Assembly (NCBI RefSeq): GCF_020911725.1
Contig: NZ_CP076620.1
Span: forward strand, 3,051,001 to 3,115,000
Length of the DNA: 64,000 nt
Reading direction: 5' to 3'
Origin: Clostridium cadaveris
GTDB lineage: Bacteria; Bacillota; Clostridia; Clostridiales; Clostridiaceae
Made by a program: the position numbers and the translations under genes
The notes under the pieces: model-generated
Told to the model about the DNA's origin: nothing
The model's database searches: none
Seen by the model: only the letters and a program-made list of their open reading frames with translations
Shown here: piece after piece, positions 46,222-54,943 of the stretch
Position numbering within the stretch: position 1 is the first letter of the stretch
Layout: each line of letters opens with the position of its first letter

Positions 46222-47076
46222 ATGAAAAAACTTGCCAAAATTAAATTATTTATAGAATTCAGTGTGTTCTTTATTGTAGTTGCTATCTTTTGCTTTTTGC
46301 AAAATAATAGCATTGTAATTTCAAACTATACTCATCGCAGTCGAAAAATTCCATCTGCTTTCCACGGGTATAAAATTCTTCACATTTCTGATTTACACAA
46401 TAAAATGTTTGGTAAAAATCAAGATTATCTTATAAAAAAAATTAAAGCTTCCAGCCCTGATATCATCGTTATTACTGGTGACTTAATAGATAGACGAAGA
46501 TTTGATTTAGATACAGCTATGTGTTTTATAAATAAAGCTGTTGATATTGCTCCAATCTATTATGTATCTGGCAATCATGAGGCTTGGTCAGGCAAATATG
46601 ATCAAATCAAACAATCTCTAAAAGATGCTGGAGTTTTAATTTTAGATGATACTTCTCTTGAACTCTTAAAAGGTGAGAACTCAATACAACTCCTTGGTTT
46701 GTCAGACCCCGATTTTCTTACTTCAAATTACTTGGATGGTACAAACACTAAAAAATTAGAACTACAACTAAAACAGTGGTCAAACGATATAAATTATAAA
46801 ATATTACTTTCCCACCGTCCTGAGTTATTTTCTCTATATATTGAAAACAACATAGATTTAATTTTTTCTGGTCATGCTCATGGCGGACAAATTAGACTTC
46901 CCTTTTTAGGCGGATTAATTGCACCGGACCAAGGATTCTTTCCCAAATATACAAGTGGTCCTTATAAAAATGCCAACTCAACTATGTTTGTAAGCAGAGG
47001 TTTAGGAAATAGCATTTTCCCATTTAGAGTATTTAATCGACCTGAAATTGTTGTTGTAACATTAAAAAGTGAGTAA
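46222..47076 (+). CDS. Membrane-anchored metallophosphoesterase (YaeI/YkuE-like)
   Basis: A 284-residue calcineurin-fold phosphoesterase with an N-terminal TM (about 9-25) and metal motifs SDLHNK, TGDLIDR, SGNHEA, LSHRPE and FSGHAHGGQ. YkuE-type enzymes cleave lipid A or phospholipid-like substrates, but the real substrate is unknown. GAGGT sits seven bases before ATG 46222. Monocistronic. Confidence 0.88.
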   Translation: MKKLAKIKLFIEFSVFFIVVAIFCFLQNNSIVISNYTHRSRKIPSAFHGYKILHISDLHNKMFGKNQDYLIKKIKASSPDIIVITGDLIDRRRFDLDTAMCFINKAVDIAPIYYVSGNHEAWSGKYDQIKQSLKDAGVLILDDTSLELLKGENSIQLLGLSDPDFLTSNYLDGTNTKKLELQLKQWSNDINYKILLSHRPELFSLYIENNIDLIFSGHAHGGQIRLPFLGGLIAPDQGFFPKYTSGPYKNANSTMFVSRGLGNSIFPFRVFNRPEIVVVTLKSE

Positions 47077-47293
47077 TAAAATCTATAACATATCTTACAC
47101 TAATGTACTGTAAGTTAAGTTTTCTAAAAACTGTTTTCAATCCTTAATCTTTACTCTTTTCTTCATAATAGTAATTTATCTGAAAGCTTTATAATATCCT
47201 AGAATCAAAAAAATATTTTTAGTTTTTGTATACATTCTACTTATAGAATTGTCTTATATACATAAGGCCTTAAAAAATAAAAGAGGAGGAAAG

Positions 47294-47575
47294 ATGGACA
47301 AAGATATTATAATAAAAGAAAATTTTTATACTCAGCTGGTAAGCGATACTTCTGTTGAGAGAGCAGTCTTAAGTGAAGAAAAATCTGTAGAAGTAAATAA
47401 TGTGCTCAGTAATCTAAATGAAAAATATAGATCTTTACTGATATTTAAATACGAAATGGATTTAAGCTACAAGGAAATTGCTGCTCTTTTAGGTTTAAAT
47501 GAAGACATGGTAAAAACTTACTTGTATAGAGCAAGAAATAAATTTAAGGAGGAATGGAATAAAATCTATGAGTGA
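47294..47575 (+). CDS. Sigma-70 region 4-only protein (truncated ECF sigma)
   Basis: A 93-residue protein that contains only a sigma region 4 HTH (VNNVLSNLNEKYRSLLIFKYEMDL then SYKEIAALLGLNEDMVKTYLYRAR). Region 2, needed for -10 recognition and core binding, is absent. The frame can be read back to TTG 47249 (SYIHKALKNKRGGKM), slightly like the end of region 2, but no region 2 signature is present further up. GGAGGA precedes ATG 47294. It overlaps the anti-sigma gene by 8 bases. Either a decayed sigma factor or a region-4 DNA-binding accessory. Confidence 0.75.
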   Translation: MDKDIIIKENFYTQLVSDTSVERAVLSEEKSVEVNNVLSNLNEKYRSLLIFKYEMDLSYKEIAALLGLNEDMVKTYLYRARNKFKEEWNKIYE

Positions 47576-48548
47576 TATTGATGATATATTTGATGATAAA
47601 AAATTAAAGCAATCTATAAGAAAAGCAAAGGTTAAGTCCATATTAAAGATAATTGGAGTAGTTTTAATTATCTTTATAATTGTAAGCTTACTGAATATAT
47701 TGGTAGGTCTAAATCTTAGTAAAAAACAGTACGAGAAAAATGATGCTTATGTAAAATTATCAATTCCTAATGGTTATATAAGCGAATCAAATACTATTAT
47801 AGGTTTTTTAGGTGGTACTGGAACTTATAAGATAGCTAAAAATATGAATGGTAAACCTGTTATCTTAGAAGATAAAAATTCTTCATTTGGTATACTCCCT
47901 CCAATAAATTACTCTGTATTAAATGGCGGTGGTTATCATATTGCATCTCAGTGGCCGGTATCCTTTTGGGAAAACGGATATAAAAAGATGTTATTTTTTC
48001 ATCCAGAACTTCAGTATAAAGAATATAAAAATGATTTAGCTGATATAGAAAAAATACCTGATGGAAAATTAATAGAAATGGCAATCTCCTTTGATAAACC
48101 CTACAAAGTAACCGATTTATCTATCATTCAAAATAAATTGAAACCTGTAAATGTAACTTGGATGTGGTTGAATGAATTTACTGATAAAAAAATGCAGGAA
48201 TATCAGTATGAGATAGATAATTATGACGCTAAAGCAAATGGTGTTTCTGAAAGTGAAACTATAGGACTTTCATTACCTATGGCACATAATGGTTTCACCT
48301 ATAATCCATATACTCAAGGCTACGACGAGATAGTAGATACCTTAAATAAAAGTTCTCTTCCTGAACACAAAGCCCTATATGATAAGATAATTTCAAATGG
48401 TAAAACAAAAATAGAAGATGCCGAAATCCTTGGAGTCATCGTCCACGGAACAAAATCAGAATTAAAACAGTTGATAGATACCCCACTTATTAAAGCATCC
48501 TCCATTGGAGTCATAGTAGATCCACTATATATTGGTGAGAAACGTTAA
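47568..48548 (+). CDS. Anti-sigma factor with Sigma_reg N and C domains
   Basis: A 326-residue membrane protein. A cytoplasmic N-terminal segment (about 1-23, Sigma_reg_N-like) precedes one TM (about 26-48), and a large outside domain with the ENPVNVTWMWL-like region and the C-terminal LGVIVHGTKSELKQL fits the anti-sigma factor C-terminal family. It overlaps the sigma region 4 gene by 8 bases, so the pair is coupled. With its partner missing region 2, its control target is unclear. Confidence 0.8.
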   Translation: MSDIDDIFDDKKLKQSIRKAKVKSILKIIGVVLIIFIIVSLLNILVGLNLSKKQYEKNDAYVKLSIPNGYISESNTIIGFLGGTGTYKIAKNMNGKPVILEDKNSSFGILPPINYSVLNGGGYHIASQWPVSFWENGYKKMLFFHPELQYKEYKNDLADIEKIPDGKLIEMAISFDKPYKVTDLSIIQNKLKPVNVTWMWLNEFTDKKMQEYQYEIDNYDAKANGVSESETIGLSLPMAHNGFTYNPYTQGYDEIVDTLNKSSLPEHKALYDKIISNGKTKIEDAEILGVIVHGTKSELKQLIDTPLIKASSIGVIVDPLYIGEKR

Positions 48549-48568
48549 TATATACTGAATAAAACAAA

Positions 48569-48630
48569 AATGAAGGCAAATAAATTTCAAAATTTCTAAT
48601 TTGAAATATTGAAGCGTCTTTGCCTTCATT
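48569..48630 (-). terminator. Terminator of the 5-oxoproline transporter operon (bidirectional)
   Basis: AATGAAGGCAAA (48569-48580) pairs with TTTGCCTTCATT (48619-48630), with an inner TTTCAAA/TTTGAAA stem. The U-run on the minus strand follows the DUF979 gene; it also terminates the anti-sigma gene on the plus strand. Confidence 0.75.
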
Positions 48631-48693
48631 CTATATTAAAATCTTAAATAATCCAAAGCTCCCTCTTAAGGAGTTTTTTAATTCTATATTTTA

Positions 48694-49614
48694 TTATGCC
48701 ATAATCATCATTATGATAATTTGAGCTACAAGAAGTGTAAGTCCTAATGGTATCTGCTTCTTTATAACGGCATATTTATCTTCCATTTCAAGGATTGCTA
48801 CTGGAACAATATTAAAGTTTGCTGCCATTGGTGTCATAAGTGTTCCACAGTATCCGCTTGTTAAGCCTATCATTCCAACTACATTTGGATCTAATCCATA
48901 TTGTAATATGAATGGTATTCCTATACCTATTGTTATAACTGAGAATGCTGCAAAAGCATTTCCCATTATCATTGTAAATAATGCCATAGCTACAGCATAT
49001 ACGATTATAGCTACTGTCACATTTCCTTCTGGTACGATGTTACTTACCATTCCTGATATTACATCACCTACTCCTGCTGCTGCAAATATTGCACCTAATG
49101 AAGCTAAAAGCTGTGGTAATATTGATAATGGTCCTACAGCCTCTAAAAGCTTCTTACCTTCTATTGGTACTACAGTAGGGCTGTCTTTTGACATTATTAA
49201 TATAATTATAGCTGATACTAATATACCAAAACCTAATCCAACTAACGCTCCTAGTTTTGGTAATGCTATTCCAATTATTAAAGCAAGCATTCCCATAGTA
49301 AGGGCTGGAATAAATACTTTTAATCCAAGCTTATCTGCCATTTTTCTCTTATATTCTTCTGGTATAACCTTGTTTACTCCTGGGCTTACTCTCTTTATTA
49401 TAGGTGGTATTGTCATTATAACTACTAATATTCCTGCTACAACTGGAGACATCCATCTTCCTAGGGCTAATAAAGCTGCTAAAGCCAGCCAGAATACTGC
49501 TGTTCCGATTTTATTTTTCTGATTTTTATCCGCTAATGCTCTATATCCAACATAAGCTGACATAAGACCACATGCTACATATATTACTTCCATTATTATA
49601 TCTTTGTTACTCAT
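48694..49614 (-). CDS. 5-oxoproline transporter subunit, DUF979 family
   Basis: A 306-residue membrane protein with about nine TM segments and the DUF979 pattern (ILPQLLASLGAIFAAAGVGD, GNAFAAFSVITIGIGIPF, YCGTLMTPMAANFNIVP). With DUF969 it forms a two-subunit transporter implicated in 5-oxoproline uptake. The second gene of the pair; GAGGTGA precedes the ATG. The usual neighbouring pyroglutamyl peptidase or 5-oxoprolinase genes are not here. Confidence 0.85.
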   Translation of the reverse strand: MSNKDIIMEVIYVACGLMSAYVGYRALADKNQKNKIGTAVFWLALAALLALGRWMSPVVAGILVVIMTIPPIIKRVSPGVNKVIPEEYKRKMADKLGLKVFIPALTMGMLALIIGIALPKLGALVGLGFGILVSAIIILIMSKDSPTVVPIEGKKLLEAVGPLSILPQLLASLGAIFAAAGVGDVISGMVSNIVPEGNVTVAIIVYAVAMALFTMIMGNAFAAFSVITIGIGIPFILQYGLDPNVVGMIGLTSGYCGTLMTPMAANFNIVPVAILEMEDKYAVIKKQIPLGLTLLVAQIIIMMIMA

Positions 49615-49641
49615 TTTTCATCACCTCATTTTCTAGTATTT

Positions 49642-50310
49642 TTATAGCTGCTTATATTTCTTCATTAATTTCTTGTTTAAGAACATGAAGTAAATGATTG
49701 ATACCACACATGCTGTTATAAATACTGGTATCTCTGCTCTTACTGCTTGAACTGGGTCTATTATATAATTGTATGGTTCTAATGTACCCTTAACTAAAAG
49801 CAGTCCTGAACCTGCGATGAATAATGATTGACCAAAAAACCAGCTTATATTTTCTGCTGCTGTATTCATTGCCTTTACTGTATCTGCGTCCTCTGTATCT
49901 AGCTTCTTTCCATATCTCTCAATTGAAGCCTCTGCCATAGGATTTACTACTGGTCTTATGAATCCAGCAACTCCTCCTAAGTTTACATTGAATGCTGCTA
50001 GAAAACCTCTTATTACAGTATATAAAGAACTTATAAGACCTGGGCTTGCTTTCTTCATCTTTGCTATAAGATCTCCCGCCACCTGTTTCAAACCATTTTT
50101 CTCTAAAACTCCTACTACTGGCAAGGTTATTATAAACATAGCCATATATCTGTTTGATACAAATGTCGAACCTAACGTAGATAAAATTTCTCGAAGATCC
50201 ATACCACCTACTAATCCAGTAGTGATACCTGCTGCCATTACTATTCCTATTGCATCTAGTTTCAATGCAAATCCTACTACAATAATTAATATACCTATTA
50301 ATTTAATCAT
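49642..50310 (-). CDS. 5-oxoproline transporter subunit, DUF969 family
   Basis: A 222-residue membrane protein with about six TM segments, of the DUF969 family (GMDLREILSTLGSTFVSNRYM, NVNLGGVAGFIRPVVNPMAEA). First gene of the DUF969-DUF979 pair, separated by 27 bases from the next. Substrate assignment follows the family and is not shown by context in this window. Confidence 0.85.
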   Translation of the reverse strand: MIKLIGILIIVVGFALKLDAIGIVMAAGITTGLVGGMDLREILSTLGSTFVSNRYMAMFIITLPVVGVLEKNGLKQVAGDLIAKMKKASPGLISSLYTVIRGFLAAFNVNLGGVAGFIRPVVNPMAEASIERYGKKLDTEDADTVKAMNTAAENISWFFGQSLFIAGSGLLLVKGTLEPYNYIIDPVQAVRAEIPVFITACVVSIIYFMFLNKKLMKKYKQL

Positions 50311-50832
50311 TGCTCTTCACTTCCTTTTCCTTTGATTAATCTATTCTCTATGAAATGAAATCATGGATAATTATATATTAAACCTCTATAGGTCTAATTC
50401 CTATCTTTTTAAGAAACATTCTTCCATAATTCAACTTAATCTCTACTTGTATGAAAATAATATATTGTGTTTCTCAATTACGTCTTCTGCTTTAGCTATC
50501 TTTCCTCAATTTATTTCTTTAATGCATTTCTTACTTCAGATTCATCACATTCAGAATAACAAAACTTAAGTTTACTGAATATAAATTTGATATTTTTTTC
50601 ACTTTTATCATTTTTATATTTTCTCGCATTTTTATTATATCAGCTTTTTATTTTATATCAATTAAGTCTTTCATGTAAATTTCACTGAAATACAGCTTTT
50701 TATCACTTTTTATGCATTATTTTGCTATATTTGTCGTATTATATTTATATTACTGATTTGCAATTTCTATTGAATTGAGTTATAGCTATAGCAAAAGTAC
50801 GTTATTATTTTATCAATTTGTTGTATAAAAAA
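50311..50832. other. AT-rich intergenic region upstream of the DUF969 gene
   Basis: This gap of about 520 bases contains no convincing gene. On the minus strand TTGATA (50661-50656), 16 bp and TATAAT (50639-50634) is a possible promoter, leaving a leader of about 315 bases. I could not recognise a riboswitch. A short plus-strand frame at 50363-50569 lacks coding character and RBS and is not called. Confidence 0.4.
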
Positions 50833-50858
50833 GGAACCAGCTTCTAAATGCTGGTTCC
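50833..50858 (-). terminator. Terminator of dinB
   Basis: GGAACCAGC (50833-50841) pairs with GCTGGTTCC (50850-50858) and the minus-strand transcript ends in a U-run. Confidence 0.85.
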
Positions 50859-50876
50859 ATATGTTTTATAGTATTT

Positions 50877-51920
50877 CTAAAAGAAACTCATCTGCTCTAA
50901 AGTTTTTTCTTCCAAAGAACTTATAGATAATCCTATAAGCCTTATATTCTCCTGAAAATTTAAACCTTCTAATATTTCTTCTGCTTCTTTATATATATCC
51001 TCTTTGTCACATATATATTTGTACAAGGTTTTACTTCTAGTGTGATTTTCAAAAGAACTTGTCTTTATCTTTAACGTTATAGTCTTTCCTGATAAATTTT
51101 TTATATTTAATGTTCTTTCGATCTCTTCTGAAAAACATAATATATACTTTTTTAATTCTTCTTTGTCAGAAGTATCATTCTTCAAGGTTGTTTCACGTCC
51201 TACAGATTTCCTTTCCCTTATTGTTTCAACCAATCTGTCATCTATGCCTCTTATTCTATAATATATGTCAACTCCAGATTTACCGAAGAGTTCTATAAAC
51301 ATGTCATAAGAAAGATTATATAGCTCTTCCACTGTGAATATACCTATATTATTAAGCTTACTAACGGATTTTTTACCTAATCCGTATACCTTAGATACTG
51401 GCAGCGGAAATAATATCTCAGGTACCATATATTTAGTTATTATCTTTAATCCATTAGGCTTATTCCAATCCGAAGCTAATTTTGCTAAAAACTTATTGTA
51501 GGATATTCCTACAGATAAAGTAAGTGAAGTTGTTCTGTAAATCTTACCTTTTATATACTTTGCTATATCAATAGGATTTTCTTTCAGATGACTTATATCA
51601 AGATAAGCCTCATCTATACTAAGAGGTTCTACATATGGAGTAACTTCATTATAGATGCTGAATATATATTTCGAAACCTCTGAGTACCTATAATGTCTAG
51701 TTGGTAGAAATATTCCATTAGGGCATAGCTCCCTAGCCTTAAATACTGGCATTGCACTTCTAACTCCATATTTTCTAGCTTCATAAGAACATGTAGCCAC
51801 TACCCCTCTTTGGCTTGTTCCTCCAACTATTATTGGTTGCCCTTTAAGTCTCGGGTTATCCATCACTTCCACAGATGCAAAGAAAGCATCCATATCTATA
51901 TGCATTATGGTTCTATCCAC
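50877..51920 (-). CDS. dinB: DNA polymerase IV
   Basis: A 347-residue Y-family translesion polymerase. Catalytic motifs IMHIDMDAFFASVE and EPLSIDEAYLDIS are present; the little-finger region follows. It copies damaged DNA with low fidelity. The start is GTG with AGGAGAG ten bases upstream; no beta-clamp motif could be confirmed beyond the C-terminal LEQMSFF-like tail, which does resemble one. Monocistronic. Confidence 0.94.
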   Translation of the reverse strand: MDRTIMHIDMDAFFASVEVMDNPRLKGQPIIVGGTSQRGVVATCSYEARKYGVRSAMPVFKARELCPNGIFLPTRHYRYSEVSKYIFSIYNEVTPYVEPLSIDEAYLDISHLKENPIDIAKYIKGKIYRTTSLTLSVGISYNKFLAKLASDWNKPNGLKIITKYMVPEILFPLPVSKVYGLGKKSVSKLNNIGIFTVEELYNLSYDMFIELFGKSGVDIYYRIRGIDDRLVETIRERKSVGRETTLKNDTSDKEELKKYILCFSEEIERTLNIKNLSGKTITLKIKTSSFENHTRSKTLYKYICDKEDIYKEAEEILEGLNFQENIRLIGLSISSLEEKTLEQMSFF

Positions 51921-51979
51921 AGATATTCATCTCTCCTATTTTATCAGATGAAATTAAAATTTCACCTAAAGCTAAGTAT

Positions 51980-53278
51980 TTATTTTATAGTCAGCTCAAC
52001 CACTACAGGATAGTTAGTCTTAAAGACATGGCTTGGAAGCGTTATAAACCCATAATCTTTATATTCTTCTGCATTCCATGGAGTTTCTACTTTAAGTTCT
52101 GAACCATCCTTTAGAAACCTCGCCTTTTCTATCGATTCTTTCATGCCCTCAAAATAAACAGGTCCAATTGGTTCTTCTAATATATGAGCATATAATTTAT
52201 TTCCTTTTTGAGTATATCTTCCCCATTGTGGTTTTTCATAACAACTTGATCCGCACCCATATATACTGTCGCTATTATATCTCATCCACTTTCCTATACT
52301 CTCTAATATATCTACACTCTCTTCTGGTATCTCACCTTTACTGTTTGGTCCTACATTTAAAAGAAGATTTCCATCCTTGCTTACACAGTTAACCAATGTC
52401 TTTATTAGAGTTTCTGGTGACTTAAAATTCTTATCCTTTGAAGAATACCCCCAGTTATCATTCATTGTAACGCAAGCTTCCCAAGGAATCTGCTTTCCAG
52501 CCTTATTCTTTATAGGCTCTATTGGAATTATCTTCTCTGGTGATGCAAAATCTCCAGCATATATACATGGCTCCTCATCTCTTATTCCGCCAGCCATCAT
52601 ATTATTTCCCGCACTTCCCATTCTGTTATCTATCAATATACCAGGTTGATGTTTTCTAACAAGTTCTACAATTTTTGTAGCTTCCCATTTTTCGCCTACC
52701 ATGTCACCGTAAGAAAAATCAAACCACATCAAATCTATTTTCCCATAGTTCGTAACTAATTCTTCTATTTGATTATGCATATATTTAAGGTAATTTTTAA
52801 AATCATGCTTTACATCCTTAAAAGCTTCATTATCTCTCATTGGGTGATACATATCTCCATAATGCGGATAGTCATCATGATGCCAGTCTATAAGAGAATA
52901 ATATATTCCTACCTTTATTCCTTCTGCTCTAAAAGCTTCTACATATTCTCTTATAAGATCTCTTTTTGCCTTAGTATTAGTACTTTTATATTCTGTGTAC
53001 TTACTGTCAAAAAGGCAAAACCCATCATGATGTTTTGCAGTCATTACAGCATATTTCATACCTGCTGTCTTTGCAAGCCTAGCCCATTTTTTAGGATCAT
53101 ATTGTGTTGGATCAAACTCGTTAAAGTACTCTTCGTATTTTTCTTTGCTCATTTTCTCTGAGCACCTTATCCACTCACCTCTTGCTGGTATAGTATATAA
53201 TCCCCAATGTATAAACATTCCAAATCTATCTTCTCTAAACCATTTAGTTCTTTCCATCATCTTTTCATAATTAGACAT
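51980..53278 (-). CDS. Alpha-L-fucosidase (GH29), cytoplasmic
   Basis: A 432-residue glycosidase. The N-terminal region FREDRFGMFIHWGLYTIPA, MKYAVMTAKHHDGFCL and the nucleophile region LMWFDFSYGD are typical of GH29 fucosidases. No signal peptide, so it acts inside the cell on imported fuco-oligosaccharides or glycans. GGGGGA precedes ATG 53278; the frame to 53293 is not needed. No fucose transport or metabolism genes are adjacent. Confidence 0.9.
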   Translation of the reverse strand: MSNYEKMMERTKWFREDRFGMFIHWGLYTIPARGEWIRCSEKMSKEKYEEYFNEFDPTQYDPKKWARLAKTAGMKYAVMTAKHHDGFCLFDSKYTEYKSTNTKAKRDLIREYVEAFRAEGIKVGIYYSLIDWHHDDYPHYGDMYHPMRDNEAFKDVKHDFKNYLKYMHNQIEELVTNYGKIDLMWFDFSYGDMVGEKWEATKIVELVRKHQPGILIDNRMGSAGNNMMAGGIRDEEPCIYAGDFASPEKIIPIEPIKNKAGKQIPWEACVTMNDNWGYSSKDKNFKSPETLIKTLVNCVSKDGNLLLNVGPNSKGEIPEESVDILESIGKWMRYNSDSIYGCGSSCYEKPQWGRYTQKGNKLYAHILEEPIGPVYFEGMKESIEKARFLKDGSELKVETPWNAEEYKDYGFITLPSHVFKTNYPVVVELTIK

Positions 53279-53353
53279 ATTAAAATCCCCCAATCTTAAT
53301 CAGCCTTATTTTATATATGCATTTAATAAATTAAGTATATCATAATGTAATAA

Positions 53354-54649
53354 TTATTGGTTGCATGATATATCTATCATTGCGTCATCTACCTGCGTAA
53401 AGCCATTGTTACACAAAACTTCTAAGTTTTCTATAGTTTTTTCTACATTATTTCCTATGATACCAGTCTTAACTGGCACCACTGTGTTATGCAATGAAAG
53501 GTATGCACTTAATACAGCTTCTGCCGAAGAAGTTGAAAGCTTTATAGCACAACTTTCTTTTGCACCATCACAAACCATGCCAGTAAGATTAGCAAGCATA
53601 TTTTGTATCGTTCCTTCTATCTGCTCTTCATTTCCTCCAAGCATCCAAGTTATTCCTACTGATGAAGCTATCCCTGCTGCTATAGCACATCCACACATTG
53701 CTGAAAGCTTTCCTGTATGTTTCTTTACATATAGGTTTATAAGATGTGCAAAGAATACAGCTCTTAGAACTTTTTCTTCTGGAATGTTTTTCTCCTCAGC
53801 GACTACTACTATTGGAAGTATTACACCTAAACCTTGATTTCCGCTTCCTCCACTAGTCATTATAGGATAATTCCCACCACTCATTCTAAGGTCAGCTCCA
53901 GCTGCTGTAAGTATTCTTGCAGTATTTGCAGAATCCTTTGCTATAACTCCTTCTTTTTGTAAGTTTAATAGAGAAACTCCCCATTTAAGCCCTTCACTTT
54001 TCTTTAATCCTTCCTCTGCTGCTTTCTTATTCATCTTGATTCCATCTTTTATAAACTCTAATTTTTCTATTTCTATATTTTCTGCAACTTCTTTTATTTC
54101 GGCTACTGTAAGTTCTTTTATGAAAGAAGAATCAACTTTCTTATCTTCTACAGCTTCTTTTTGAAATATTATCTCATTATTTACAATTATCTTTTCCAGA
54201 TTAGTATGTGCGCCTCTTATTATTGCAGTACTACTGTTGTTTTCTCCAACTAAATTAACCTCTACATATACTGAGTCTCCTTCATTTAAGTGAGACACTT
54301 TTACCATATTTTTTTCTATAATTTCCTCTGCTTTTTTTACATAATCATCATTAACATTTTTAAATACCAATAATCCTGAATCACTATCTCCACATATCAC
54401 TCCTAGAGCTGCAGATATTCCTATTCCACATTCATGAGTGTTTGGTATTGTAACACTCTTTCCATTTTTAAATATATTTTTACTTACTTTAACATTTACT
54501 TCTTTAAAGTCTTCTTTTAAGTACTTTTTCGCAGTAGCAGCAGCTAAGGCTACCGCAACAGGCTCAGTACATCCTATAGCAGGTTTTGTTTCACATTTTA
54601 CAACTTCTAATAATCTATCTATCATATCTTCCTTGCATATATTATCCAT
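53354..54649 (-). CDS. L-cysteine desulfidase (CyuA/YhaM family)
   Basis: A 431-residue enzyme of the UPF0597 / serine-dehydratase-alpha-like family that converts cysteine to pyruvate, ammonia and sulfide using a [4Fe-4S] cluster. Cysteines in KPAIGCTEPVAVA, SAMCGCAIAAG and MVCDGAKESCAIK are likely cluster and active-site residues; TSGGSGNQG is conserved. A perfect -24/-12 sigma-54 promoter lies upstream and the activator gene is next, so expression is probably induced by cysteine or a related signal. GGGGAG precedes the ATG. Confidence 0.9.
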   Translation of the reverse strand: MDNICKEDMIDRLLEVVKCETKPAIGCTEPVAVALAAATAKKYLKEDFKEVNVKVSKNIFKNGKSVTIPNTHECGIGISAALGVICGDSDSGLLVFKNVNDDYVKKAEEIIEKNMVKVSHLNEGDSVYVEVNLVGENNSSTAIIRGAHTNLEKIIVNNEIIFQKEAVEDKKVDSSFIKELTVAEIKEVAENIEIEKLEFIKDGIKMNKKAAEEGLKKSEGLKWGVSLLNLQKEGVIAKDSANTARILTAAGADLRMSGGNYPIMTSGGSGNQGLGVILPIVVVAEEKNIPEEKVLRAVFFAHLINLYVKKHTGKLSAMCGCAIAAGIASSVGITWMLGGNEEQIEGTIQNMLANLTGMVCDGAKESCAIKLSTSSAEAVLSAYLSLHNTVVPVKTGIIGNNVEKTIENLEVLCNNGFTQVDDAMIDISCNQ

Positions 54650-54697
54650 ATTTAATCTCCCCTTAATCCAAGCTTTATTATATTTATAAATTAATAA

Positions 54698-54714
54698 AGC
54701 AATTTCCGTGCCAA
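54698..54714 (-). promoter_or_regulatory. Sigma-54 (-24/-12) promoter of the cysteine desulfidase gene
   Basis: On the minus strand TTGGCACG, a 4-bp spacer and TTGCT read TTGGCACGGAAATTGCT (54714-54698), matching the sigma-54 consensus TGGCACG-N4-TTGCW. The invariant GG and GC are correctly spaced. The start would be near 54687, about 38 bases before the ATG. Confidence 0.85.
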
Positions 54715-54753
54715 GACAAACACCTTGTATTTATTAGATTCTTCAAAATCACT

Positions 54754-54772
54754 TTTTGCATAAATGCGAAAA
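54754..54772. promoter_or_regulatory. Activator site (UAS 1) near the sigma-54 promoter
   Basis: TTTTGCATAAATGCGAAAA is the reverse-oriented version of the repeated TTTTCGCATTATTGCAAA element found at 54907 and 54926. It lies about 50 bases upstream of the -24/-12 promoter. Confidence 0.6.
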
Positions 54773-54846
54773 AACCTTTACATATATTTTTTCCTCTTTA
54801 TATTTTTCCTTATCTTTCACTGCTATTATCTCCTAAAGAAAGCAAA

Positions 54847-54888
54847 AGCCTTTGTTTTCAAGGTTATAAACCTATAATAACAAAGACT
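54847..54888 (-). terminator. Terminator of the sigma-54 activator gene
   Basis: AGCCTTTGTT (54847-54856) pairs with AACAAAGACT (54879-54888), allowing one mismatch or G-U pair, and a GGTT/AACC stem lies inside. A U-rich tail follows on the minus strand. Confidence 0.65.
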
Positions 54889-54906
54889 CTTATATCATAA
54901 TTTATA

Positions 54907-54943
54907 TTTTCGCATTATTGCAAACTTTTCGCATTATTGCAAA
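54907..54943. promoter_or_regulatory. Tandem activator sites (UAS 2 and 3)
   Basis: TTTTCGCATTATTGCAAA occurs twice as direct repeats (54907-54924 and 54926-54943), 19 bases apart start to start. The second overlaps the last codons and stop of the activator gene. Each is an imperfect palindrome (TTCGCAT / TTGCAA-type half-sites), as expected for an enhancer-binding protein dimer. Confidence 0.65.

Noticed and set aside
48908-49522. 204-codon plus-strand frame
   Set aside because: Antisense shadow of the DUF979 gene; repetitive Ile/Pro/Thr content reflects the opposite strand's membrane codons.
50363-50569. 68-codon frame in the gap upstream of the DUF969 gene
   Set aside because: No RBS, no family resemblance and a hydrophobic, low-complexity AT-driven composition.
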